A stretch of DNA of 64,000 bases, from the NCBI RefSeq assembly GCF_016654005.1, contig NZ_JAEPWN010000012.1, positions 38,290 through 102,289 of the forward strand. Direction: 5' to 3'. This document shows, piece by piece, positions 46,835 to 55,509 of this stretch. The position numbers and the translations under genes are program-made. The notes under the pieces are model-generated. The model saw nothing but the letters and a program-made list of their open reading frames with translations, had not been told where the DNA came from and did no database searches. Source of the DNA: Brevundimonas nasdae. GTDB taxonomy: Bacteria > Pseudomonadota > Alphaproteobacteria > Caulobacterales > Caulobacteraceae. The first letter of the stretch is position 1. Each line of letters starts with the position of its first letter.

Positions 46835-47737
46835 TCAGCCCTTGAGGACTTCGACCAGGGTCTTGCCCAGACGTGCGGGCGAAGGCGAGACCTTGATGCC
46901 GGCCGATTCCATGGCGGCGATCTTGGACTCTGCATCACCCTTGCCGCCCGAAACCACGGCGCCGGCGTGGCCCATGGTGCGGCCCTTGGGTGCGGTGCGT
47001 CCGGCGATGAAGCCGGCCATCGGCTTCTTGCGGCCCTTCTTGGCTTCGTCGATCAGGAACTGGGCGGCGTCTTCTTCCGCGCCGCCGCCGATTTCACCGA
47101 TCATGATGATCGAGGTGGTTTCCGGGTCGGCCAGGAACATCTCCAGCACGTCGATGAACTCGGTGCCCTTGACCGGGTCGCCGCCGATGCCGACAGCCGT
47201 GGTCTGGCCCAGGCCTTCGTTGGTGGTCTGGAACACGGCTTCATAGGTCAGGGTGCCGGAGCGCGACACGATGCCGACGTTGCCCTTCTTGAAGATGGAG
47301 CCCGGCATGATGCCGATCTTGCACTCGTCCGGCGTCAGGATGCCCGGGCAGTTCGGGCCCAGGAGGCGCGACTTGGAGCCTTCCAGGCGGCGCTTGACGT
47401 TGACCATGTCCAGCACCGGGATGCCTTCGGTGATGCAGGTGATGAAGGGGACTTCCGCATCGATGGCTTCGATGATCGCGGCGGCCGCGCCAGCAGGCGG
47501 GACGTAGATCACGGTGGCGTCGGCGCCCGTGGCGTCCTTGGCTTCGGCGACCGAGGCGTAAATCGGCAGGGTTTCGCCGTGCGAGCCGGTCCAGTTGGTG
47601 CCGCCCTTGGTGGGGTGAACGCCCGCAACCATCTGGGTGCCGTGGTAGGCCAGCGCCTGTTCGGTGTGGAAGCCGCCGGTCTTGCCGGTCAGGCCCTGGA
47701 CGATGATTTTGGTGTCTTTATTGACTAGGATGGACAT
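46835..47737 (-). CDS. sucD: Succinate-CoA ligase alpha subunit
   Basis: The 300-aa subunit binds CoA and carries the phospho-His. Visible are [24 protein letters not shown] start ([14 protein letters not shown]), [11 protein letters not shown] and [16 protein letters not shown], with the active His in [23 protein letters not shown] (split: [15 protein letters not shown]). Its SD (GAGAGAG) lies at the stop of the inserted glycosyltransferase gene, a 12-base gap, so it is translated from the same mRNA as sucC. Confidence 0.97.
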   Translation of the reverse strand: MSILVNKDTKIIVQGLTGKTGGFHTEQALAYHGTQMVAGVHPTKGGTNWTGSHGETLPIYASVAEAKDATGADATVIYVPPAGAAAAIIEAIDAEVPFITCITEGIPVLDMVNVKRRLEGSKSRLLGPNCPGILTPDECKIGIMPGSIFKKGNVGIVSRSGTLTYEAVFQTTNEGLGQTTAVGIGGDPVKGTEFIDVLEMFLADPETTSIIMIGEIGGGAEEDAAQFLIDEAKKGRKKPMAGFIAGRTAPKGRTMGHAGAVVSGGKGDAESKIAAMESAGIKVSPSPARLGKTLVEVLKG

Positions 47738-47749
47738 GTAAGGCTCTCT

Positions 47750-48628
47750 CTAGACAGTCAAATCGTTGGTTTTGTTTGGAATAATCAGGTTGAGGCTGCG
47801 AAGTACGAAGGTCTGGAATCCGCCGACGACATAGATCCGCCGGAACAGCTCAACCTCGGCGCCCAGGCGTCGCGCCCGGCTGTAGATCGTTGATTGCAGG
47901 CTTCGCTTGCGGCCCATCTCCATCGTGTCCTGCACCGCCAGCCGCCGGTCCCATTTGGCGCGCCACTGATCCAGGCTGATGGCGTCATAGTGGGCGAGAA
48001 GCAGGCTTCTGGTCTGCACGGCCTGAAACGGAACGCCGCCCCGCTTGGATTCGTGGATGTCGACCTCGACCCCCTCCAGCCCCGTCCTGACCGCGTGCTT
48101 GCCCATGTCGTGACCGAGCAGCCCCTTAGTGAAGAAGCCCCCGCACCCGGGATAGAAGAGATGCGGCAGGATCGAGCTGAACGGCTTTCCGTAGGATTTG
48201 CGGAAAAAAGCCGCACCATACTCCTGGGACAGGTCATGACGGGTGTCATAGACCGCCTCGACCGTGGAGAAGATCACGCTCTCGCGACCGGGTTCGATCG
48301 TGTCCAGCAGGTCCGGGAGCGAGCCCTCGCCCAGAATGAACTCGTCGACATCGACCACCAGAAGCCAGTCGGCGTCCGCGGTGCGGTAGGCCAGGTCATA
48401 GACCGCGCGCTGACGGTTCTCGACGCTGTCGGGACGAACGCCCAGATCGCGCCAGAAACCGTCGTCGCAGGCGATCACCTCAGCCCCTTCGAAGTCCCCC
48501 GCCAAGGCCGTCTCGCCGTCGAAGAAGACGCGGATGCGATCCGCGCCTCTGCGCCGGTAATGGGCGATGAAGGTGGCGATGTGCCGCTCCGGCGCCAACG
48601 CCAGAGCGACCACTTCGAACTTGGCCAA
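47750..48628 (-). CDS. Glycosyltransferase family 2-type protein within the suc operon
   Basis: The 292-aa protein has the GT-A layout of Glyco_tranf_2_4 proteins: VVALALAPERHIATFIAHYRR near the start, the metal-binding DVDEF in ADWLLVVDVDEFILG and HESKRGG late. No TM helix is evident. Its C-terminus (SLNLIIPNKTNDLTV) is more AT-rich than the surroundings. It lies between sucC (47 bases) and sucD (12 bases) with no terminator, so it must be transcribed with them. The acceptor is unknown, and a TCA link is not expected from the family. Confidence 0.82.
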   Translation of the reverse strand: MAKFEVVALALAPERHIATFIAHYRRRGADRIRVFFDGETALAGDFEGAEVIACDDGFWRDLGVRPDSVENRQRAVYDLAYRTADADWLLVVDVDEFILGEGSLPDLLDTIEPGRESVIFSTVEAVYDTRHDLSQEYGAAFFRKSYGKPFSSILPHLFYPGCGGFFTKGLLGHDMGKHAVRTGLEGVEVDIHESKRGGVPFQAVQTRSLLLAHYDAISLDQWRAKWDRRLAVQDTMEMGRKRSLQSTIYSRARRLGAEVELFRRIYVVGGFQTFVLRSLNLIIPNKTNDLTV

Positions 48629-48675
48629 GGCCTGTCTCCGACCGGACCCGTTTCAGGGACGGTGAGCGAACGAAC

Positions 48676-49866
48676 TCAGCCGATGGCCGCGACGATCTTC
48701 TGGGCGGCGTCGTCCAGATCGTCGGCGGCGGTGATGGCCAGTCCGCTTTCGTTCAGGATCTTCTTGCCCAGTTCGACATTGGTGCCTTCCAGACGCACGA
48801 CCAGCGGCACCTTCAGGCCCACTTCCTGCACGGCGGCGACCACGCCTTCGGCGATGACGTCACACTTCATGATGCCGCCGAAGATGTTGACCAGGATGCC
48901 TTCGACCTTGGGGTCGGCGGTGATGATCTTGAAGGCGGCTGCGACCTTCTCCTTGCCGGCGCCGCCGCCGACGTCGCAGAAGTTGGCCGGCTCTTTGCCG
49001 TACAGCTTGATGATGTCCATCGTCGCCATGGCCAGGCCCGCGCCGTTGACCATGCAGCCGATGTTGCCGTCCAGGGCGACATAGGCCAGGTCCCACTTGG
49101 ACGCTTCGATTTCCTTGGCGTCTTCCTCGGTCTCGTCGCGCAGTTCCTTGATGTCTTCGTGTCGGAACAGGGCGTTGCCGTCGAAGCTGACCTTGGCGTC
49201 CAGAACGCGCAGGCGGCCGTTCTCCATCACGATCAGCGGGTTGATCTCCAACATCGACATGTCCTTCTCGACGAAGGCCTTGTACAGGATGGGGAACAGC
49301 GACTTGCCGTCTTCGGCGGCCTCGCCCGTCAGGGCCAGGGCGTCGTTGATCGCGGCGACGTCGGCGTCGGTCACGCCGGCGGCCGGGTCGATGACGACCG
49401 ACTTGATCTTCTCGGGCGTGTCGTGGGCGACGGCTTCGATGTCCATGCCGCCTTCGGTCGAGACGACGAAGGAGACGCGGCCGAACTCACGGTCGACCAG
49501 CAGCGAGCAATACAGTTCGCGGGCGATGTCGGCGCCGTCTTCGATGTAGAGGCGGTTGACCTGCTTGCCGGCGTCGCCCGTCTGGGCGGTGACCAGGGTG
49601 TTGCCCAGCATCTCTTGGGCGTTCTTGATCACGTCCTCGATCGAGAAGGCCAGGCGCACGCCGCCCTTGGCGTCAGCAGGCAGTTCCTTGAACTTGCCCT
49701 TGCCGCGGCCACCGGCGTGGATCTGCGACTTCACCACATAGAGGGGGCCAGGCAGTTGCTTGGCGGCGGCTTCCGCCTGATCCGCCGAAGTGATGGGCAC
49801 GCCCTCGGCGACGGGTGCGCCGAAACCTTTGAGGACCTGCTTGGCCTGATATTCGTGAATGTTCAT
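48676..49866 (-). CDS. sucC: Succinate-CoA ligase (ADP-forming) beta subunit
   Basis: The 396-aa ATP-grasp subunit opens [20 protein letters not shown] and has [29 protein letters not shown] and the GLY-rich [16 protein letters not shown] region with [11 protein letters not shown]. The ATG at 49866 is the family start. It is first of the sucC-glycosyltransferase-sucD unit. Confidence 0.97.
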   Translation of the reverse strand: MNIHEYQAKQVLKGFGAPVAEGVPITSADQAEAAAKQLPGPLYVVKSQIHAGGRGKGKFKELPADAKGGVRLAFSIEDVIKNAQEMLGNTLVTAQTGDAGKQVNRLYIEDGADIARELYCSLLVDREFGRVSFVVSTEGGMDIEAVAHDTPEKIKSVVIDPAAGVTDADVAAINDALALTGEAAEDGKSLFPILYKAFVEKDMSMLEINPLIVMENGRLRVLDAKVSFDGNALFRHEDIKELRDETEEDAKEIEASKWDLAYVALDGNIGCMVNGAGLAMATMDIIKLYGKEPANFCDVGGGAGKEKVAAAFKIITADPKVEGILVNIFGGIMKCDVIAEGVVAAVQEVGLKVPLVVRLEGTNVELGKKILNESGLAITAADDLDDAAQKIVAAIG

Positions 49867-49957
49867 GAGGGACCGCCGCAACTGCTGCTGGGAAAGTTGC
49901 GGGGCTTATAGGCCCCGGCTGTTCGCAGGCGCAACAGCCGGGGCCCATGCTTTTGGT

Positions 49958-50021
49958 CTAGAGCCTGATTCACGCTTCTGTCGGAACCGCGCAGCGGGTC
50001 CGACGAAAACGATCATGCTCT
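49958..50021. repeat. Dispersed palindromic repeat, copy 3
   Basis: The element begins CTAGAGCCTGATTCACGC and ends GATCATGCTCT. Its sequence through CTTCTGTCGGAACCGCG matches the reverse complement of copy 1 (32309-32373) with few differences, so this is the same family in the opposite orientation. It starts 6 bases after the MFS gene stop and separates that gene from sucC. Confidence 0.82.
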
Positions 50022-50027
50022 GGCGCC

Positions 50028-51545
50028 TCAGTCGACCCAGTCGCGTTTGAGCGTGCGCGAGGCGCCGAACAGCAGCACGGCGGCCAGCACATAGAAGCCC
50101 ATGCCGGTGTAGATCGCCCAGCGCAGGCTCTCGTCGCCAAAGCGCGGAGCCAGCAGATCGCTCATCCAGCCGAAGTAGAAGAAGCCGACCGCGATCCCCA
50201 GCAGGTTGTTGATCAGCAGGAACAGGGCCGAGGCGGTCGAGCGCATGGCCGATGGCACCAGATGTTGCACCGCCGCCGACACCGGACCCAGCCAGGCCAG
50301 GTTCAGACCCGTCGGCAGCAGGAAGATCAGGAAGGCCAGGATCAGCTGCTGCGAATGGCTTCCGCCGCCCGGCAGGACCAGGCCGATCAACCAGGGCGAG
50401 TTCATCGCCAGGATGAAGCACGGCGCCGAGATCAGGAAGGCGATGGCGGGAACCAGCGGATAGGCGCCCTTGCCGCGCCTGGACAGCTTGTCGGCGATGG
50501 CGCCGCCCATCCAGATGCCCAAGATGCCGCCGATCAGGGCGATGCCGGAATAATACCAGCTGGTCTGGGCCAGGGTCAGGTTGAAGCTGCGCATGAAGAA
50601 CAGCGGCAGCCAGCCCGCCACGCCGTAGCCGCAGACCGATGAAGAGGCCGCGCCCAGGGCCAGCAGCCAGAAGCTGCGCTTGGGAATGACCACCGAGGCC
50701 GTCCGGCGCGCCACCATCAGTGAAATCCCGATGACCACCGCCAGCAGGCCGCCAAAGACGGACAGCAGCGGATTGCCCAGCTTCAGGCCCGCGAACTGGA
50801 CAAGGGCCGCCAGGATCAGGGCGCTGGCGCCGATGCCCAGCATGATCTGGGCGGCGATCTTGCCCGCCTTGTCCGAACCGGCGGGCGCCGCGGCCAGGGC
50901 TTCGACCTGGGCCTGGGTCTTGACCGCATCGGTTCCGCCCCGCTTGGGATCACGCACTGTCAGACGCAGCAGAGGCGCCACCAGAAGCCCCAGCAGACCG
51001 ACGACGATGAAGGCCGTGCGCCAGCCATAGGTCGCCGCCAGAAGCCCCCCGACAAGCGTGCCCGCCGCCATGCCCAGCGGAATGCCGAAGGCGAAGACGG
51101 CCAGGGCCCGCGCGCGCTGATGCGGCGGGAAATAGTCCGAGATCAGCGAATAGGCCGGCGCCACGCCGCCCGCTTCGCCCACGCCCACGCCCATCCGGCA
51201 CAGGAACAGTTGTGTGAACGACCCGGCCATGCCGCACAGGGCGGTGAAGCCCGACCAGACGGCCAGCGCTCCGGTCATAATCCAGACGCGGCTGTAACGG
51301 TCCGCCAGCCAGGCCAGGGGAATGGCCAGGGTCGAATAGACCGAGGCGAAGGCGATGCCGCCCAACAGACCGAACTGGCTGTCCGTCAGACCGAACTCGG
51401 CCTTCAGCGGCGCGGCCAGAATGCCGATGATCTGCCGATCCAGGAAGTTCAGCATGTAGATCAGCACCAGCACCGCCAGCACATAGAAGCGATAGGCGGG
51501 CCGATGCCCTGGCTCCGCCTCCGCAGTTTGGGCCTCAGTGGTCAT
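50028..51545 (-). CDS. MFS transporter (spinster-like)
   Basis: The 505-aa protein has about 12 TM helices with the MFS loop motif LADRYSRVWIM and an opening FYVLAVLVLIYMLNFLDRQIIG, typical of the spinster/sphingomonad transporter group. The start at 51545 has GGGGAG 6 bases upstream; two earlier in-frame ATGs are less likely. It follows the TonB-dependent receptor on the same strand, but a terminator between them suggests they are not a tight operon. The substrate is unknown. Confidence 0.9.
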   Translation of the reverse strand: MTTEAQTAEAEPGHRPAYRFYVLAVLVLIYMLNFLDRQIIGILAAPLKAEFGLTDSQFGLLGGIAFASVYSTLAIPLAWLADRYSRVWIMTGALAVWSGFTALCGMAGSFTQLFLCRMGVGVGEAGGVAPAYSLISDYFPPHQRARALAVFAFGIPLGMAAGTLVGGLLAATYGWRTAFIVVGLLGLLVAPLLRLTVRDPKRGGTDAVKTQAQVEALAAAPAGSDKAGKIAAQIMLGIGASALILAALVQFAGLKLGNPLLSVFGGLLAVVIGISLMVARRTASVVIPKRSFWLLALGAASSSVCGYGVAGWLPLFFMRSFNLTLAQTSWYYSGIALIGGILGIWMGGAIADKLSRRGKGAYPLVPAIAFLISAPCFILAMNSPWLIGLVLPGGGSHSQQLILAFLIFLLPTGLNLAWLGPVSAAVQHLVPSAMRSTASALFLLINNLLGIAVGFFYFGWMSDLLAPRFGDESLRWAIYTGMGFYVLAAVLLFGASRTLKRDWVD

Positions 51546-51604
51546 CGAAACTCCCCGGTACATTTTTATTGTCAACGATAGGCCTAGCCGTAAGCCCGTG
51601 GCTT

Positions 51605-51644
51605 GAAAAGCAAATGGGACGGCGACCTCTCGATCGCCGTCCCA
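51605..51644 (-). terminator. Probable terminator of the TonB-dependent receptor gene
   Basis: TGGGACGGCGA (51615-51625) pairs perfectly with TCGCCGTCCCA (51634-51644) and the minus strand continues TTTGCTTTTC. It lies 28 bases past the receptor stop. Confidence 0.8.
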
Positions 51645-51672
51645 CGAATGCCGTATTCAGGCGCGCGCCAAA

Positions 51673-53928
51673 TCAGTAACGCGCGGTGAACTTGACCATC
51701 CAGGTCCGCGGCGCGCCGTAATAGGCGGTGCGGATGTTGCCGATGGACGAGAATTCCTGAGCATCGGTCTTGTAAACCTCGTCAGACAGGTTCTGACCAT
51801 AGAGACCGACCGAGTAACGGTTCGACGGGTCGTTCCACACCACGCGGGCGTCATACAGCCAGTATTCTTCCTGATACATGCCCGGCAGCTCGGTCGCACT
51901 GTTGACCAGGGTGTTGTCCACCGCCAGCGCCATGCGGGAGCGATACTTGGCCGCAGCGCCGAACGTCAGGTTGGAGCCGCCCGCCAAAGCATATTCGTAC
52001 TGGCCGCCGAACCGCATCGTCCAACGCGGCGAGAAGGCCGGGTCCTGGAAGGCGCGGCTGCCGCCGAAGCTGGTGAAGCGGGCGTCGTTGAACTCCTTGT
52101 AGTCGGCGTCGAGGAAGCCGATCTGGGTGTCCAGCGTCAGGCCGCGAACCGGCACGGCGACGCCTTCGATCTCGAAGCCGAGGATGTCCAGCGAACCGGC
52201 GTTGATGACCGACAGAACCGGGGCGGGCAGGCCGGTGATCGGATCGGTGTCGAGGCCCGAAACGCGCGCCTGGAAGTCCTTGTACTTGGTCAGGAAGGCC
52301 GCCAGGTTCAGGCGCAGGCGATTATCCAGATAGGTCGTCTTGGCGCCGACCTCGAAGGTGTCGGCGGTCTCCGGATCATATTTGGTCGCTTCGGTCGGCG
52401 AGTTGGCGCGGCCATTGAAGCCGCCCGACTTGAAGCCCTGAGAATAGCGCGCATAGACCATGGCGTCGGCGCTCAGCTGATAATCCGCCGACAGCATGAT
52501 CGAGGTGTCATCCCATTTGCCGACCGGCGGGGCGAACACATAGGTCGAGTTGAAGGCAGGCAGCTTGTTGTAGAAGGCCGAGGTCGTGCGCCAGTAGTCC
52601 TTCTCTTCCTCCGAATAGCGGACGCCGGCCGACAGACGCAGGGCGTCGGTCACGGCGTAGCTGACGTTGCCGTACACCGCCTTGGACGTGGTCGTCAGGG
52701 TGTCGTCGATGGTGCGCAGGAAGCCAGAGTTCAGGAAGGCCGACCCCAGCAGGGCGTCGTTGTAGCTTTCCTGATGCGAGGTCACGTCCTCCTTCAGCCA
52801 GTACAGGCCGCCGACAGCGGTCAGGCGCTCGCCGCCATAGGTCAACTGCAATTCCTGGCTGGTCTGGTTCTGATCCACAGCCACCAAGGCGTCGGCGACC
52901 TGAAGCTCCGTCGCGTCAAAATCGAGATAGTCGTGGGTTTTCAGCTGGCGATAAGAGGTGATCGACTTCAACGACAGACGCTCGGTCAGATCCCAACCAA
53001 TACGCAGCGCCGTGCCCCAGGTTTCGAGACGCGTCTCGTTGGGCAGGCCGGGCGTGGCGCGGGTCTTGAAGTCATATTTCGGGGCGACCGCAGGCAAGGC
53101 CTTGATCACATTACCCGAGAAGTCGATCAGGGTGTTCTGGGCTTGACCGACGGTCATGCCCGCATCGTCCTTGGCGTAGTCGGCGTTCAGGTCGATGCGC
53201 AGGTTCGAGGCCGGGTCCCAGGCCAGGCTGGCGCGAACGGCGGTCGAGTTCTTGTCATTGTATTCGGCGCCCGTGGCCGGGTCGGTGACATAGCCGCCGC
53301 GCTCGGAGTGCAGGGCCGACAGACCCAGCGCCAGAGTGTCGGTGATCGGACCCGAGACCGAGCCCTGAACGTCGATCATGTCATAGTCGCCGTAAGCGGC
53401 CGAGGCGCGGGCGCGGAAGTCCTGGCCCGGACGACGCGACACCAGTTTCAGCGCGCCGCCGATGGTGTTCTTGCCATACAGGGTGCCTTGCGGGCCGCGC
53501 AGGACCTCGACACGCTCCAGATCCAGCAGGTCGAACTGGGTGCCGCGGATGCGGCTGTAATAGACGTCATCGACGTAGACGCCGACGGCAGGGTCGAAGG
53601 TCTGCAGCGCGTCCGGCTGGCCCACGCCGCGGATATAGATGTTGGTGGCGTTGGACGAGCCGCGCCCCTGAACCAGGTTCAGGTTCGGCACTGCACCTTG
53701 CAGATCGGTGACCTGCTGGGCGCCCGTGCGCGCCAGGGTCTCGCCCGAGAAGGCGGTCAGGGCCAGAGGCGTGCGCTGGGCCGATTCCGACGTGCGGCGA
53801 GCAGTGACGACGATGTCCTCAACGGCGGTGGCTTCGGCTTGCGGGGCAGCCGTCTGCGCCCAGGCGCCCGACGACATGGCGGCAAAGGCCGTTCCCGCCA
53901 GAAGGGCGGCTTTCACACAATGCTTCAT
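51673..53928 (-). CDS. TonB-dependent receptor
   Basis: The 751-aa outer-membrane receptor has a signal peptide (KHCVKAALLAGTAFAAMSSGAWA), a TonB-box-like VEDIVVTARR, a plug domain (about residues 40-160; IYIRGVGQPDALQTFDPAVG) and a 22-strand barrel ending in an aromatic Tyr (WMVKFTARY). The start at 53928 is chosen over an upstream ATG. This is a sphingomonad-type receptor of unknown ligand, with an MFS transporter downstream and a divergent TetR gene, suggesting uptake of a small organic compound. Confidence 0.93.
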   Translation of the reverse strand: MKHCVKAALLAGTAFAAMSSGAWAQTAAPQAEATAVEDIVVTARRTSESAQRTPLALTAFSGETLARTGAQQVTDLQGAVPNLNLVQGRGSSNATNIYIRGVGQPDALQTFDPAVGVYVDDVYYSRIRGTQFDLLDLERVEVLRGPQGTLYGKNTIGGALKLVSRRPGQDFRARASAAYGDYDMIDVQGSVSGPITDTLALGLSALHSERGGYVTDPATGAEYNDKNSTAVRASLAWDPASNLRIDLNADYAKDDAGMTVGQAQNTLIDFSGNVIKALPAVAPKYDFKTRATPGLPNETRLETWGTALRIGWDLTERLSLKSITSYRQLKTHDYLDFDATELQVADALVAVDQNQTSQELQLTYGGERLTAVGGLYWLKEDVTSHQESYNDALLGSAFLNSGFLRTIDDTLTTTSKAVYGNVSYAVTDALRLSAGVRYSEEEKDYWRTTSAFYNKLPAFNSTYVFAPPVGKWDDTSIMLSADYQLSADAMVYARYSQGFKSGGFNGRANSPTEATKYDPETADTFEVGAKTTYLDNRLRLNLAAFLTKYKDFQARVSGLDTDPITGLPAPVLSVINAGSLDILGFEIEGVAVPVRGLTLDTQIGFLDADYKEFNDARFTSFGGSRAFQDPAFSPRWTMRFGGQYEYALAGGSNLTFGAAAKYRSRMALAVDNTLVNSATELPGMYQEEYWLYDARVVWNDPSNRYSVGLYGQNLSDEVYKTDAQEFSSIGNIRTAYYGAPRTWMVKFTARY

Positions 53929-53954
53929 GATGACTCTCTTTGGTTTCCGACCCA

Positions 53955-53978
53955 ATGACGCTTTTATTCAGCGTTCAA
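53955..53978. promoter_or_regulatory. Candidate TetR operator
   Basis: ATGACGCTT (53955-53963) and AGCGTTCAA (53970-53978) form an imperfect inverted repeat around TTATTC. It lies 26 bases upstream of the receptor start and 124 bases before the TetR start, in an AT-rich patch. Assignment to the TetR protein is positional inference. Confidence 0.45.
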
Positions 53979-54101
53979 TGATTTCGCAGATTGGTGGCGC
54001 GGTTTCCTCTGGCTGTCAAACCTTCGCTGTTCCGCAGGGTCAAGCTGAGGGAAAAGAGTGGCGCCGTTGCACCAGGGGCTGTGGCCGCATAGCGTGGACA
54101 T

Positions 54102-54854
54102 ATGAGCAAGACTGACATTGCGATTCCGTCGCGCGCTGTCGCCGCCGCGCGCCGCAAGCCGCCCGGCGCGCCCGCAGCCCGGCGCGGCCGCCCGCCCAAG
54201 TCCCAGGCCAATCCGGCGGGCGAGACGCGCGACCTGATCCTGGACGCCGCCGAGGACCTGTTCTCGAAGCACGGCTTCTATGGCGTCACAATCCGCGAGG
54301 TGGCGCGTGAGGCGGGCGTGGATACGGCCCTGGTCCACTATTATTTCGGGGCCAAGCGCGAACTGTTCGACGCGGTCTTCCTGCGCCGTGCCGAGGTCTG
54401 GAACGACGACCGTGTCGCCGCCATCAACCGCTACGCCGAGACGGCGGGCGCGGCCATGACGCTGGAGGGTCTGCTGGAGGCCTTCCTGCGCCCGCCGTTC
54501 GAATGGTCGCTGAAGGGCGGTCCGGGCTGGAAACACTATGCCGCCCTGGTGGCCCAGACCAACGCCAACCCGGCCTTCGGCGGCGAGACGATGGCGCGCT
54601 ATTTCGACCCGGCCATCCACAGGCTGATCGAACTGATCGCCCTCACCCTGCCCGAGGCCAGCGAGGTCGATCTGTACTGGGCCTATCACAACCTGTCGGG
54701 CGCCCTGACCCTGACGCTGGGCGAGACGGGGCGTCTGGACCGCTTGTCGGGGGGCAAGGCCCGGTCCGGCGACCTGGAGACGGCGGGCGACTATATGGTT
54801 CGCTTCGCCGCCGCCGGGTTCCGCGCCGTGGTCGGGATGTCGCCCCGGCCCTGA
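54102..54854 (+). CDS. TetR/AcrR family transcriptional regulator
   Basis: The 250-aa regulator has a basic Ala/Pro/Arg-rich N-terminal extension (about 40 residues), the TetR HTH (about 45-92; DLILDAAEDLFSKHGFYGVTIREVAREAGVDTALVHYYF split as DLILDAAEDLFSKHG, FYGVTIREVAREAG and VDTALVHYYF) and a ligand domain with GPGWKHYAALVAQTNANP. It is divergent from the TonB-dependent receptor and probably represses it. The ligand is unknown. Confidence 0.9.
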   Translation: MSKTDIAIPSRAVAAARRKPPGAPAARRGRPPKSQANPAGETRDLILDAAEDLFSKHGFYGVTIREVAREAGVDTALVHYYFGAKRELFDAVFLRRAEVWNDDRVAAINRYAETAGAAMTLEGLLEAFLRPPFEWSLKGGPGWKHYAALVAQTNANPAFGGETMARYFDPAIHRLIELIALTLPEASEVDLYWAYHNLSGALTLTLGETGRLDRLSGGKARSGDLETAGDYMVRFAAAGFRAVVGMSPRP

Positions 54855-54863
54855 CCTGGGCCC

Positions 54864-55379
54864 TCAGCCAAAGAAGATCGCCCACATCAGACGCCCCGGC
54901 AGGAAGGTTAGCGCCCCCGCCACGATCAGGCCGCCGACGAACATGCCGGTCATGGCGCGACGATGCGCCTGCACCTTGCCGCGACGAACGGCGTAGATGG
55001 CCATCGGCAGGCTGATGACGGTCCAGCCGCTGAGCAGATGGATCAGCGAAAACCCACCCGGATTGATGCTGTGGATGAACAGGGAGCTGACGGCGGTGGT
55101 CGCCATGGCCGCGACCCAGCCCCAGCCCAGAATGCGGTGACGCTGCGTTCCCTTCACCCCGATCAGCAGCACGGTTCCAATAACCAGGGCCGTCAGGGCC
55201 GCCGCGATGTGAAGCTGGATCACCGGCGACACCTCAAGCAGCAGGCGCCAGTCGGGCGTGTGAAGTCGAAAGCCCATCCGCGCCAGACGCCCTTCGTCGG
55301 CCAGCAGATAGCCGACCAGCGCAAGCGTCAGGATGGAAAGGGCGATGGCGGGGCCTAGGAAGCGGCGGACTGTGGGCAT
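54864..55379 (-). CDS. DUF2306 membrane protein
   Basis: The 171-aa protein has four or five TM helices and conserved DUF2306 residues: LQLHIAAALTALVIGTVLLIG, GTQRHRILGWGWVAAM, SLFIHSINPGGFSLIHLLSGW and RRAMTGMFVGGLIVAGAL. Several His residues suggest a haem or quinone contact as in cytochrome b561-like folds, but this is inference. GGAG precedes the ATG at 55379. It is divergent from a LytTR gene. Confidence 0.88.
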   Translation of the reverse strand: MPTVRRFLGPAIALSILTLALVGYLLADEGRLARMGFRLHTPDWRLLLEVSPVIQLHIAAALTALVIGTVLLIGVKGTQRHRILGWGWVAAMATTAVSSLFIHSINPGGFSLIHLLSGWTVISLPMAIYAVRRGKVQAHRRAMTGMFVGGLIVAGALTFLPGRLMWAIFFG

Positions 55380-55435
55380 GAGGGATCTCCGTTTCCCCCT
55401 CCCTGCCTCGACGACCGACGTCTTTCAGCCGCCTC

Positions 55436-55473
55436 TTCGCCAATGACCGCGCGCCATTCGCCAATGACCGCGC
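55436..55473. promoter_or_regulatory. Two 17-bp direct repeats, 21-bp period (candidate LytTR operator)
   Basis: TTCGCCAATGACCGCGC occurs at 55436-55452 and again, identically, at 55457-55473. The 21-bp period equals two helical turns, which is how LytTR domains bind paired direct repeats. The repeat lies in the 130-bp region between the divergent DUF2306 (starts 55379) and LytTR (starts 55510) genes. Confidence 0.75.
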
Positions 55474-55509
55474 TTCCGCCAGAACGGAAATCATGATCTC
55501 AAGGCCGCC

